Notes under the pieces: model-generated
Databases searched by the model: none
What the model was told of the DNA's origin: nothing
Seen by the model: the letters and a program-made list of their open reading frames with translations, nothing else
Program-made: the position numbers and the translations under genes
Source: Calothrix sp. MO_167.B12
GTDB lineage: Bacteria > Cyanobacteriota > Cyanobacteriia > Cyanobacteriales > Nostocaceae
DNA: 64,000 bases
NCBI GenBank assembly: GCA_030066045.1
Contig: JASJCJ010000009.1
Location: 1-64,000 of the forward strand
Direction: 5' to 3'
Shown: positions 9,024-17,560 of the stretch, in pieces
How positions within the stretch are numbered: position 1 is the first letter of the stretch
How the letters are laid out: every line of letters starts with the position of its first letter

Positions 9024-9404
9024 ATGATTGCTCAATCCAACATTAAGCTAACAATTGCTCTCCAAGAACCTGACCTTGATGCAGAACAACTAGAAAGACG
9101 CACACGAATTCTTCTGCAAGACTTCAAAGAATTAGATGAAGTGGAACAAGCCAGTCTTGTCCAAACTTCAGAAACACCACAAGGATCAAAAGCATTTGGA
9201 GGCTTTTTGATAGGGATGTTGCAGGCTGAAGTTAATATTGAAAATTTACAGAAATTTCTGGGATTTGTAGGCGATCGCTTAGGTGGTAAAGCCATAGAAT
9301 TAGAAGTAGAAGTAAATGGCAGAAAATTGAAATTGACAGCCAGTAGTCAGGAAGAGCTATTAGCTGCGATGGGAGCTGCAGAGAAATTCGTACAATTAGC
9401 ATAG
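9024..9404 (+). CDS. EACC1-type effector-associated constant component (copy 1)
   Basis: 126 aa, small and soluble. It resembles the effector-associated constant component 1 (EACC1) described by Aravind and colleagues as a fixed partner of variable effectors, often caspases, in NTP-dependent conflict systems. Visible conserved core: a Gly-rich stretch FGGFLIGMLQAEVNIENLQK (residues ~56-75), then IELEVEVNGRKLKL, which is repeated closely in the second copy (13160-13540). It starts at ATG 9024 and ends 10 nt before the caspase gene, so the two are almost certainly co-transcribed and translationally close. Its biochemical role is unknown; linking the effector to a sensor is an inference from the family. 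Confidence 0.82.
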   Translation: MIAQSNIKLTIALQEPDLDAEQLERRTRILLQDFKELDEVEQASLVQTSETPQGSKAFGGFLIGMLQAEVNIENLQKFLGFVGDRLGGKAIELEVEVNGRKLKLTASSQEELLAAMGAAEKFVQLA

Positions 9405-9414
9405 GTAACTCAAG

Positions 9415-11214
9415 ATGGCTAAGGTGGCATTACTGATTGGGGTAAGTGAATACGAAGAGCCAAGTCTTACCACATTACCCGGAGCCTCAAAAGATGTAGA
9501 GGCGATGCAGCGAGTTTTGCAAAATCCAGAAGTGGGTGGTTTTGATAAGGTAAGTACCTTGTTCAATCCTGACCCATTCACATTGCAAGAAGCAATTGAA
9601 ACTTTGTTTTCCGGTCGCGCCAAAGATGACCTGGTGCTATTTTTTCTCTCTGGTCACGGCATCAAAGACGAAAGTGGTAGGCTGTACTTTGCAACTCGTA
9701 TAACTCGCAAAAACCAACAGGGTGAACTCCTCAAAGCAACAGCTGTTCCAGCTAGGTTCATGCACGACATTATGAGCAATAGCCGCTCAAAGCGACAGGT
9801 GGTTATTCTAGACTGTTGCTTTAGTGGTGCTTTTGCTGAAGGTTGGTTAGCCAAAGATGATGGTTCTGTGGATGTCAAGAGCCAAATTGGTGGAGAAGGA
9901 CGTGCGGTTTTGACATCTTCAACCTCAACTCAGTATTCCTTTGAGCAGGAAGGATCTGATCTCTCAATTTACACCCGTTATTTAGTCGAGGGAATTGAAA
10001 CTGGAGCAGCAGATCGAGGTAATGATGGATCGGTTTCCATTGATGAGTTACACGAATATGCCAAGAAGAAAGTCCAAGAAGCCGCTCCAGCAATGAAACC
10101 GGAAATTTATGCGATTAAAGAAGGTTATAAGATCCATGTAGCGAAAGCCTCAATAGGAGATCCAAGACTGAGGTACCGTAAAGAAGTTGAACGCTTTGCC
10201 AATCGCGGCGAAATTTCCTTTATTGCTCGCAATGCTCTAGACGTAATGCGAGATAGTTTAGGGTTATTACCTGAAGATACATCTGCAATTGAAGCTGAGG
10301 TACTCAAACCTTATCAAGAACGTAAAAGAAAGTTGCAGCAATATGAACAAGTCTTAATTGAGGCTGTAGAGCATGAAAACCCCCTCAGTGAGAATACTCG
10401 TAAAGACTTACAATCTCTACACCAAGTTTTGGGTCTCAGAGATGAAGATGTAGCAGCTATTGAAACTCGAATTATTGTCCAGAAAACACCAGTCTCATCT
10501 TTAGATAAGATTGCAGAATCTCCTAATAATCCAAATATTTTAAAGGATGAAAATTTCATATCAGTTACATCACCTCACAAAGCTACAACAAATGAATCTG
10601 AGACCAACGCACACAATGAAATAAAGCTTGCCAATATTACTTCGACTTTTGTTCCTGTTCTCAGAAAGAACAAAATACTAATTATTGGAGCAGGGATGAT
10701 TGCCATCTTGGCTTTAACCTTCTCTGCTGTGATGAAAAATCAAGAAATGGAAATATACAATAAGGGAGTTACTAAGTATGATAAAAAAGATTATAAAGGA
10801 GCAATTGAATATTTTGATCAAGTACTTAAACGCAATCCCAATTTTAAAGATAAAAATGTTTACTTAAAGCGAGGTTATGCTCATAGTGAATTGAGAAATT
10901 ATAACCTATGCACAAATGATTTGAAAGAATATATAACAACTAATTCCGAGATTAGTTCTGCATATAACATTCTGGGTTATTGTTACCATAACCTGGAACA
11001 GTACGATAAGGCAATTAGTAACTATAACAAAGCAATCAAGTTCGATTCTAAATTCATTTGGGCTTACCCTAATCGTGCCAAGACTTATTCTCAGAAAGGA
11101 GACAAGGACGCAGCCATTCAAGATTATCAAACAGCTGCTGAACTTTATCGGAATAAAGGCGAAACAGAAAATTACCAAAAGATGTTAGCAGAAATCGCAA
11201 AACTCCAACAGTAA
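9415..11214 (+). CDS. caspase-like (peptidase C14) protein with transmembrane segment and TPR repeats
   Basis: 599 aa. Residues 1-~250 are a caspase/metacaspase-type domain: MAKVALLIGVSEY at the N-terminus, catalytic His81 in FFLSGHGIKD and catalytic Cys135 in ILDCCFSGAF. Residues ~250-345 are a helical region with two GLRDEDVAAIE/GLLPEDTSAIE-type motifs, also present in the second caspase. A single membrane helix (ILIIGAGMIAILALTFSAVM) lies at ~421-440, and TPR units fill ~442-599 (e.g. SAYNILGYCYHNLEQYDKA). Predicted topology: caspase domain inside, TPR domain across the membrane. It follows the EACC1 gene by 10 nt. A hairpin TCGTGCA/TGCACGA follows the stop at 11221-11243 but lacks a T-run. 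Activation by a TPR-detected signal is inference. Confidence 0.88.
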   Translation: MAKVALLIGVSEYEEPSLTTLPGASKDVEAMQRVLQNPEVGGFDKVSTLFNPDPFTLQEAIETLFSGRAKDDLVLFFLSGHGIKDESGRLYFATRITRKNQQGELLKATAVPARFMHDIMSNSRSKRQVVILDCCFSGAFAEGWLAKDDGSVDVKSQIGGEGRAVLTSSTSTQYSFEQEGSDLSIYTRYLVEGIETGAADRGNDGSVSIDELHEYAKKKVQEAAPAMKPEIYAIKEGYKIHVAKASIGDPRLRYRKEVERFANRGEISFIARNALDVMRDSLGLLPEDTSAIEAEVLKPYQERKRKLQQYEQVLIEAVEHENPLSENTRKDLQSLHQVLGLRDEDVAAIETRIIVQKTPVSSLDKIAESPNNPNILKDENFISVTSPHKATTNESETNAHNEIKLANITSTFVPVLRKNKILIIGAGMIAILALTFSAVMKNQEMEIYNKGVTKYDKKDYKGAIEYFDQVLKRNPNFKDKNVYLKRGYAHSELRNYNLCTNDLKEYITTNSEISSAYNILGYCYHNLEQYDKAISNYNKAIKFDSKFIWAYPNRAKTYSQKGDKDAAIQDYQTAAELYRNKGETENYQKMLAEIAKLQQ

Positions 11215-11256
11215 TTATATTCGTGCAACGATTGTATGCACGACTAATTACATTCC

Positions 11257-11531
11257 CTAAATGCTATCCGGATCAATCCCTAATTCTTGTAATTTTACCG
11301 CCAAACGTTCCGCTCGCTGCGTCTCCTGCTCTGCTACCTCTTCTGGTGTTGGAGCTAACTCACCCTCAGCAGTAAAAAAGCGTAACTTATCTTCATCAAC
11401 CCCCAAATATAACTCTAACTGTTGACTCCACAACCAGCCTTGAGGATTGGGTGACAATGGTTGATACTTACCAGCCACCAACACAACAAAAAAATTTGCA
11501 CCTTGAAAATCTTCTGACTTGCGCTGACGAG
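11257..11531 (-). pseudogene. C-terminal fragment of a Uma2-family protein
   Basis: The leftward frame encodes the C-terminal ~85 residues of a Uma2 (DUF820) protein: FFVVLVAGKYQPLSPNPQGW, LELYLGVDEDKLRF, and a charged tail ending LAVKLQELGIDPDSI. Compare the tails of the two intact Uma2 genes at 16.6 and 17.6 kb. The catalytic N-terminal part is missing. The frame is entered from a mini-transposon at 11534-11697, which lies exactly where the rest of the gene should be. Confidence 0.75.
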
Positions 11532-11533
11532 GG

Positions 11534-11697
11534 CTAGGGCGTGTTTTCAAACTATGGTGTAGGTTGGGTAGAACGAAGTGAAACCCAACTGGGTGTACGG
11601 AAAATGTTGGGTTACTCTGCGAGAAGCCCCTTCGGGTCTACGTTCCTCAACCCAACCTACAATTGATGCTAATTTTGGGTTTGAAAACACGCCCTAG
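11534..11697. mobile_element. mini-transposon with 19-bp perfect terminal inverted repeats
   Basis: CTAGGGCGTGTTTTCAAAC at 11534-11552 is repeated in perfect inversion at 11679-11697. The interior is a long hairpin GTAGGTTGGGT...ACCCAACCTAC (about 11571-11660), a core shared with elements at 34.0, 35.3 and 53.0 kb. The outermost CTAG or TA is the likely target duplication. Confidence 0.85.
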
Positions 11698-11812
11698 GAC
11701 TTTTTAGAATTTCCATATATGAATATATGTGTAGGCAATCAGGAATTCTCTAAGTTATTGCTGTAGTCTTTAAATTCTAATAAAAGAATAATTCACTCTG
11801 GGGATAAAACGA

Positions 11813-12721
11813 ATGAGTCAAAGTTATCTAGAGGTTGCGCGACAGGGAAAGAACAGTTGGTGGCGTTATCTATTAGCAATATTATTAATATTCTTTTTCT
11901 GGTTCATTGTCGGTAATATTATCACCTTAATATTATTAATTGCATTTATCGGCATTTCTTCTCCCAATAATGTCTTGGATTCCTCAGAATTACCATTGAA
12001 AATAACAGAGTTCATCAAAACTCCTTCAGTAGCTGCATTCGTCACCATCAACATCAGTTTTATCTTTCTCGGATTGGGCTTATTTATTGTGGTTAAGTGG
12101 TTACACCAGCGTAAATTTAGGACTCTTATTAGTCCCAATGGTTCAGTAAATTTCAAACGCCTACTCTCAGGGTTTGGAGTGTGGTTTATGTTCCAGGCAA
12201 TTTTGATAGGTTTGGAATTGATTCTAAATCCAGGAAACTATGAATTTGCCTTTAATCCAGCCCAGTGGTTTCTTTTACTTTTTTGTGCTTTATTACTAAC
12301 CCCTATTCAGACTTCCACAGAAGAATTTCTATTTCGTGGCTATTTTTTACAAGGATTAGGTTTAGTTCTCAAACAGCCATTGGTGCTACTTATTATCAAT
12401 GGTGTTGTGTTCATGAGTTTACACCTTCTTAACCCAGAAATGTCCAGGGGACCAATTTGGTTAGCTTTTTACTATTTTGCTTTTGGTGTGTTTGCTGCCA
12501 TGATTACCCTGAAGGATAATGGATTGGAATTAGCATTAGGTTTACACGCTGCAAATAATCTGTCTCTGTTATTTATCAGCACCAAGGATTCTGCTATTCC
12601 TTCTCCTGCTATATGGTTCGCAAAAGAGACTGGAGATCCCATGTGGACTGTAGTTATTTTTTTGGTGAAGATTGCAATATTTTACTACCTGTTATTGGGT
12701 AGAAAAAGAAAAGTCAGGTAG
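11813..12721 (+). CDS. CPBP-family intramembrane glutamic protease
   Basis: 302 aa with about eight hydrophobic segments. CPBP (Abi/Rce1) motif 1 is STEEFLFRGYF, with the paired glutamates near residues 169-170 and the following Arg. Motif 2 has a His in FMSLHLLNPE (~203). Motif 3 is LHAANN (~244-248). These are the membrane-embedded catalytic residues of Rce1-type proteases. It begins at ATG 11813. It sits between the two EACC1-caspase cassettes on the same strand but ~600 nt from the first and ~440 nt from the second, so a functional link is only suggested by position. The substrate is unknown. Confidence 0.86.
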   Translation: MSQSYLEVARQGKNSWWRYLLAILLIFFFWFIVGNIITLILLIAFIGISSPNNVLDSSELPLKITEFIKTPSVAAFVTINISFIFLGLGLFIVVKWLHQRKFRTLISPNGSVNFKRLLSGFGVWFMFQAILIGLELILNPGNYEFAFNPAQWFLLLFCALLLTPIQTSTEEFLFRGYFLQGLGLVLKQPLVLLIINGVVFMSLHLLNPEMSRGPIWLAFYYFAFGVFAAMITLKDNGLELALGLHAANNLSLLFISTKDSAIPSPAIWFAKETGDPMWTVVIFLVKIAIFYYLLLGRKRKVR

Positions 12722-12854
12722 CAGAAAGAGAGTCGAGAGAAGTGAGTATTAGATAGACTTATGTAAGAAGTATATTCACATATTACACCACAAGATTATT
12801 GAGACAATTAGAGCCTGTAATTATTATTTTTCTGTAACCCAGCTATTGCTACCG

Positions 12855-13035
12855 AAAGTATCACACTTTCATGTCTTGGTTGTGGGATTTTCCCCTGGGG
12901 GACTACCTTGACCAAAAAATAGACTGGATACAAGCCCCCGGATTTATCCGTGGAGAGGAAAAATGTTTTCCTTATTTCATTAGCCCTTCGATTCATCGAT
13001 GGGGTAGTACTTTTGACTGACGCTCAGCGGTTGAC
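12855..13035. repeat. interspersed repeat, possibly an IS200/IS605-type end
   Basis: The sequence TTGGTTGTGGGAT, then GACTGGATACAAGCCCCCGG, then TTCGATTCATCGATGGGGTAG and CAGCGGTTGAC recurs inverted at 49500-49610. Its first part also recurs at 51360 and 51470. Short hairpins such as CGATTCATCG are visible. The link to IS200/IS605 right ends is from memory. The remainder of 12722-13159 shows no gene. Confidence 0.55.
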
Positions 13036-13159
13036 AGGGCTAGAATATGTATTTTCCCTGATTTTGTCCAGATTTCTTCTGCTGACCAGTGAATAATTAC
13101 GTTAAAATACAGTTTAAATATGTATATATTTTTCTTTTATACTTGAAATTTAATCTAAT

Positions 13160-13540
13160 ATGTTAGACAAAACCAATATCAAAGTGACCATTGCTGTTCA
13201 AGATGGGGATTTAGAAGCAGAAGAGCTAGAAAGAATAACACTAAATCTCTTGCAAGAGATAAAAGATATTGATGGAGTAGAAAACGTCAGACAGCCCGAA
13301 TTGACAGAAATACCCCCAGGTGCCAAGTCTTTAGGGGGTTCCATTTTGGGTATGTTACAAGCTGAAGTAAGTTTTGACAATTTTAAGAAATTAGCAGAAT
13401 TTTTTAGAGAGCGACTGAGCGGAAAAGCTATTGAGTTGGAAGTTGAAGCAAACGGTAAAAAGCTCAAGGTGAAAGCTACTAATGAGCAGGAGTTAGTTAC
13501 TGCTGTGGAACAAGCTCAAAAGTTTGTTGCTGGAAACTAG
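13160..13540 (+). CDS. EACC1-type effector-associated constant component (copy 2)
   Basis: 126 aa, the same length as copy 1 and collinear with it: LDKTNIKVTIAVQDGDLEAEELER at the start, LGGSILGMLQAEVSFDNFKK in the middle and AIELEVEANGKKLKVKA near the end. It is followed after 30 nt by the second caspase gene, repeating the arrangement at 9.0-11.2 kb. The pair of copies therefore arose by duplication of a two-gene unit. No membrane segment, signal peptide or known catalytic motif is present; the role is inferred from the EACC1 family only. Confidence 0.82.
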   Translation: MLDKTNIKVTIAVQDGDLEAEELERITLNLLQEIKDIDGVENVRQPELTEIPPGAKSLGGSILGMLQAEVSFDNFKKLAEFFRERLSGKAIELEVEANGKKLKVKATNEQELVTAVEQAQKFVAGN

Positions 13541-13570
13541 GAAACCTCACAAACAAGGAAGAATAGCAAG

Positions 13571-16012
13571 ATGGCAAAGGTAGCATTGCTCATTGGTGTG
13601 AGTGAGTATAAAGATGATTTTGCCCGTTTACCAGCCGCTACAAAAGATATAGAGGCTATGGAGGGAGTGTTAAATAACCCAAAAATTGGTGACTTTGATC
13701 ACATCAGAAAGCTTGCCAATCCAGATGTACAGTCAATGCGGGAAGAGATTGAAACTTTGTTTTCAGATTTGCAAAAAGACGATCTTGTACTGCTTTATTT
13801 TTCTGGTCATGGTATCAAGGATGACTCCGGCAACCTTTTTTTTGCCAGTTGTGGGACCCGTAAAAACAATCAAGGAAAATTCTTAACTTCAACAGCGGTG
13901 CAAGCTAGTTTTGTGCATAACATTATGGACAGAAGCCGCTCCAAACGTCAGGTATTGATTCTAGATTGTTGCTTTAGCGGAGCTTTTGCTAATGGATTGA
14001 ATGCTAAAAGCGATCAGTTTGTAGATATCAAAAACCAATTAGGTGGAGAGGGAAGAGCTATTTTAACATCTTCAACTTCCACCCAATACTCTTTTGAAGA
14101 GCAAGGATCGGATATCTCAACTTACACCCGCTACATAGTTGAGGGGTTAGAAACTGGTGCAGCAGATCGAGATGAAGATGCTTGGATTTCTGTTGATGAA
14201 TTGCATGAATATGCCCGAACGAAGGTTCAAGAAGTTGCTCCAGCAATGAAGCCAGAAATATATGCAATTAAAGAAGGCTACAAGATCAAACTGGCTCAAG
14301 CACCTATTGACAATCCCAAGCTCATATATCGCAAAGAAGTTGAGTATTGGGCAAAAATGGGTGAAGGAAAAATTTCTAATACAGGTTATATAGCTTTAGA
14401 GGAACTGATAGAAAAATTGGAACTAAAACCAGAAGTTGCTGATAGAATTCAGCTTGAGGTTTTGGAACCTTATAGAATTAACCATAAAAAATTAAAGCTA
14501 TACCAAGAAGCTTATTCCAACGCTATTGAGCATGATTTTCCGCTAAATAATAGAACTCGTACTGAGTTAAAGCGTCTCCAGGAAGTTTTAGGACTGAGAG
14601 ATGAGGATGTAGCATTAATTGAAAAAAAGATATCTAAAGATCAAGAAATAATTCCTTTGATTATTAGTAAATTTCCCAAATGGTTAGTGCTACTATTCAT
14701 AATATTTAGTCTTGCAACTATTACATTGATGGTAACAACGTTTACCTCACAACATAATAAATTATTAGATAAAAATATAAGCTTAGGAGAAAATATTTTA
14801 TTTAAGCAAGATATAAACTCCAATAAAACAGATGGAGTGAAAGAATTTGCAAAAAGTAATTTTAATGTTGCGGTAAAATCTTTCCGTAAATCATTGGCAA
14901 ATAATCCCGACGATCCAGAAGCATTAATTTATAAAAATAATGCCCTAGCTGCTGCCAACAGCACAACTACACTAAAAATTGCTGTCAGTGTACCTATTGG
15001 TACTAATCCTACCGTTGCTAAAGAAATCTTACGTGGTGTAGCTCAACGTCAAAATGAAATCAATTTAAAAGGTGGAATTAATGCCAATAAGCCATTGCAA
15101 GTTTTAATTGCTAATGATAATAATGACGAGAAAAAGTTAGTGAGGTCAATTGCCAAACAACTAGTTAAAAATACAGATATTTTGGCAGTAGTAGGACACA
15201 ATTCCAGCGATGCTTCAATTGCTGGCAATCAAGTGTATAGTGGGACAGAATTAGTAGCAATTACACCTACCAGTGATTCTGGAACAGTAAAAGAAAATGA
15301 TATATTGCACACTATGCCCAATTCCATTATTTATGCGCGCAAGCTAATCGAGCATCTCAAAAACAAGGGTTTAACAAAAATTGCTATTTGTTACGATTCG
15401 GAATCAAAGGCTAGTATAAACCTCAAAGGACATTTTGAAGGATCGATTGTAGAAAATGTTACGCCAAAAATGGGCTGTGATTTAAAAAAATGGGATTTAG
15501 AGGATAATTTACCTCAAGCTATTAAAGAAAGTGAGGCACAAGCTCTAGTATTATTGCCTAACGTGAACCATATTAATAGAGCCATAGAAATGGCAAAAAT
15601 TGCAAAAAGACAAGGTCTCACCCTATTAGGTTCTCCGACAATGAACACCCCTGAAATACTTAAAGAAAACGGATCTGTTTTGGATGGAATCTTGGTTCCA
15701 ATACCTTGGGATCCAGAACAAAATTTAGCAAATTATTTTATTAAAAATGCTCAAAAACTGTGGGGTAAACAAAACTGGCATCCAAATTGGCGTACTGCTA
15801 TGGCATATGATGCCACAGATGCAATTGTCAAAGGTTTAGAGAAAAAACAAAACCGTAGCACGCTCAAAAACATACTGAAACAGTCAAATTTTTCGATTAA
15901 TGGGGTTACAGGAATAATAAATTTCTCCAAGGGCGGTGATGGTTCTCGTGTCACTTTATTGCAAGTTAAAGCTAAACAAACTACAGTATACGAATTTGAG
16001 AAGGTAAATTAA
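13571..16012 (+). CDS. caspase-like protein fused through a membrane helix to a periplasmic-binding (Peripla_BP_6-like) receptor domain
   Basis: 813 aa. The N-terminal ~245 residues are a caspase domain very like that of the upstream cassette: catalytic His80 in YFSGHGIKD and Cys134 in ILDCCFSGAF. A helical region with GLRDEDVALIEKKI follows to ~345. One transmembrane helix (WLVLLFIIFSLATITLMVTT) spans ~368-392. A short FNVAVKSFRKSLANNPDDPEA segment resembles one TPR unit. From ~468 to the end lies a type I periplasmic-binding fold of the branched-chain amino acid receptor class: TLKIAVSVPIGTNPTVAKEI, ILAVVGHNSSDASIAG, LVAITPTSDSGTV. Predicted topology is receptor outside, caspase inside, i.e. 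a single-pass ligand-sensing caspase. The ligand and cleavage targets are unknown. No T-rich terminator is seen after the stop. Confidence 0.88.
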   Translation: MAKVALLIGVSEYKDDFARLPAATKDIEAMEGVLNNPKIGDFDHIRKLANPDVQSMREEIETLFSDLQKDDLVLLYFSGHGIKDDSGNLFFASCGTRKNNQGKFLTSTAVQASFVHNIMDRSRSKRQVLILDCCFSGAFANGLNAKSDQFVDIKNQLGGEGRAILTSSTSTQYSFEEQGSDISTYTRYIVEGLETGAADRDEDAWISVDELHEYARTKVQEVAPAMKPEIYAIKEGYKIKLAQAPIDNPKLIYRKEVEYWAKMGEGKISNTGYIALEELIEKLELKPEVADRIQLEVLEPYRINHKKLKLYQEAYSNAIEHDFPLNNRTRTELKRLQEVLGLRDEDVALIEKKISKDQEIIPLIISKFPKWLVLLFIIFSLATITLMVTTFTSQHNKLLDKNISLGENILFKQDINSNKTDGVKEFAKSNFNVAVKSFRKSLANNPDDPEALIYKNNALAAANSTTTLKIAVSVPIGTNPTVAKEILRGVAQRQNEINLKGGINANKPLQVLIANDNNDEKKLVRSIAKQLVKNTDILAVVGHNSSDASIAGNQVYSGTELVAITPTSDSGTVKENDILHTMPNSIIYARKLIEHLKNKGLTKIAICYDSESKASINLKGHFEGSIVENVTPKMGCDLKKWDLEDNLPQAIKESEAQALVLLPNVNHINRAIEMAKIAKRQGLTLLGSPTMNTPEILKENGSVLDGILVPIPWDPEQNLANYFIKNAQKLWGKQNWHPNWRTAMAYDATDAIVKGLEKKQNRSTLKNILKQSNFSINGVTGIINFSKGGDGSRVTLLQVKAKQTTVYEFEKVN

Positions 16013-16155
16013 CCTGAGTTCGGTGTTAAGAGTTAAAATTAAGAGCAGTTTGCCTGATAAATTTTTCTGCTAATTCCGAAACCTCCGTGCTTTCAGCAAC
16101 TTTTTGCTTATCCCAAGGGGAAAGGCATCTATAAATAATTCGTAATTTGTTGAAG

Positions 16156-16440
16156 TAGAGGCACGGCATCCGTAATATCTCGGTGTATAGAGTAATCTTG
16201 TCTACGCCGTGCCCATTCTTACCGATGCTGTATCCCTGGTAATATGATGTCTGTTTGATTAGCTACAATAAAAATTTTGCAGACTTCTCTTCGTTTTTGC
16301 GCCTCTCCGTCAGCTTTTATAATAACTATTTACCCAGACATGATATAACAACATACCTAATAACAATATTTATAACTGGGAATGGGCACGGCAACAGTAA
16401 TATATCGGTGTATAGAGTAATCTTGTTGATGCCGTGCCCC
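16156..16440. repeat. pair of ~56 bp palindromic repeats, GGCACGGC ends
   Basis: Copies at about 16158-16213 and 16382-16439 both run from (G)GGCACGGCA to TGCCGTGCCC or CGCCGTGCCC around a shared core CGGTGTATAGAGTAATCTTG. Nothing between them looks coding; 16013-16618 contains only repeats and a Uma2 relic. Confidence 0.75.
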
Positions 16441-16468
16441 TACGGGACAATTTATTATTTGGTGTTTC

Positions 16469-16519
16469 CTAAATACTATCTGGAGCAATCCCCAATTCTT
16501 ACAATTTTATTGCCACACG
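16469..16519 (-). pseudogene. 17-codon relic of a Uma2 C-terminus
   Basis: Read leftward, the sequence gives RVAIKL-stop-ELGIAPDSI-stop, matching RLAVKLQELGIDPDSI at the end of the Uma2 fragment at 11257. One in-frame stop replaces the Gln. The relic is bounded by a heptamer array and by mini-transposon sequence. Confidence 0.6.
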
Positions 16520-16560
16520 TTACTTATTACTTATTACTTATTACTTATTACTTATTACTC
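16514..16560. repeat. TTACTTA heptamer array
   Basis: About six tandem TTACTTA units lie directly next to the Uma2 relic. Confidence 0.9.
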
Positions 16561-16618
16561 GCCTCCGTTTCATTGCTAAACTAAGGAATAACCCTTATCA
16601 AATGCAAAGGTAGTGAAT

Positions 16619-17383
16619 ATGACCTCTGCAATCAATCCTCCCAGTGAATTAACTCCATTTCCAGACCATACGCAACTACCAGAGTCCGACGGCACATTTG
16701 TGAAAAATTGGCAAGAGCATCCCCAAAGCATCCTTCTCACCGACTCCATTCAACCCATATTACAACAACGCCATAGTGATGGGCATTATTGTATCGGTCA
16801 AGACTTAGGTATCTACTGGCGCATGACTGACCCTCCAGAACGAGGTGCGGAGGCTCCCGACTGGTTTTATGTCCCCAATGTACCACCTACCCTCGAAGGA
16901 GTAACAAGGCGTTCCTATGTACTATGGCGAGAGCTGATTGCTCCATTAATTGCATTAGAATTTGTCTCTGGCAACGGTGAAGAAGAACGAGATAAAACCC
17001 CTTTTACTGGGAAATTTTGGATTTATGAGCAGGTGATTCGTCCGGCTTTCTATGGCATTTATGAAGTAAGTAAAGCCAGTGTGGAAGTTTATCACCTTGT
17101 TGAAGGACAATATCAGCTATTACCAGCAAACGAGCGGGGACATTATTCCATCACTCCCTTGGGAGTTGAATTAGGCATTTGGCAAGGACAATACCAAAAT
17201 GCAGAATTACCGTGGCTGCGTTGGTGGGATTTACAAGGCAATTTGCTCTTAACTGGTGATGAAAGAGCAAAACAGGAAAGTCAAAGAGCCGAACAGGAAA
17301 GTCAAAGAGCCGAGCAAGAGCGTCAAAGAGCTGAACACTTGGCTGCTCAATTACGTGCTTTGGGAATAGAACCGGAAGCCTAA
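16619..17383 (+). CDS. Uma2-family protein (DUF820), tandem copy 1
   Basis: 254 aa counted from ATG 16619; an in-frame GTG at 16613 is less likely because the paralogue starts at the equivalent ATG. Uma2 proteins have a PD-(D/E)XK nuclease-like fold and are greatly expanded in cyanobacteria; their function is unsettled. Visible conserved parts: DGHYCIGQDLGIYWRMT, PDWFYVPNVPPTL, PLIALEFVSGNGEEERD (the acidic residues expected at the putative active site) and KFWIYEQVI. The C-terminal tail is a coiled coil made of three EQESQRA-type heptads ending in LRALGIEPEA. The copy at 17561 is nearly identical but has one heptad fewer. Confidence 0.86.
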   Translation: MTSAINPPSELTPFPDHTQLPESDGTFVKNWQEHPQSILLTDSIQPILQQRHSDGHYCIGQDLGIYWRMTDPPERGAEAPDWFYVPNVPPTLEGVTRRSYVLWRELIAPLIALEFVSGNGEEERDKTPFTGKFWIYEQVIRPAFYGIYEVSKASVEVYHLVEGQYQLLPANERGHYSITPLGVELGIWQGQYQNAELPWLRWWDLQGNLLLTGDERAKQESQRAEQESQRAEQERQRAEHLAAQLRALGIEPEA

Positions 17384-17396
17384 TTTTTGTACTAAC

Positions 17397-17515
17397 GGGA
17401 CTTACAGGTAAAAAACATCCCATAGTTATCAGGCAACAAAACGTGTACACTTCACTCTTCACTGTCAACTGTCAACCCCTCTTGTGGGATAATTTATTTC
17501 CTGGAGTTCCCTAAT
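17397..17515. mobile_element. mini-transposon with GGGACTT...GGAGTTCCC ends
   Basis: The right end (GTGGGATAATTTATTTCCTG then GAGTTCCCTAA) is closely related to the left end of the element at 56603-56717. It lies between the tandem Uma2 genes and includes two copies of ACTGTCA(A). Confidence 0.6.
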
Positions 17516-17560
17516 TGTTAAACTAAAGAACAACCCTTATAAAATGCAAAGGTAGCTACT

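Noticed and set aside
9415-11214. frameshift or stop in the caspase catalytic region
   Set aside because: His and Cys motifs are in one open frame in both caspases; both look intact.
11221-11243. intrinsic terminator after the first caspase gene
   Set aside because: A 7-bp hairpin is present but no T-run follows.
16255-16584. 109-codon frame upstream of the first Uma2 gene
   Set aside because: Covers a palindromic repeat, a Uma2 relic on the other strand and a TTACTTA array.
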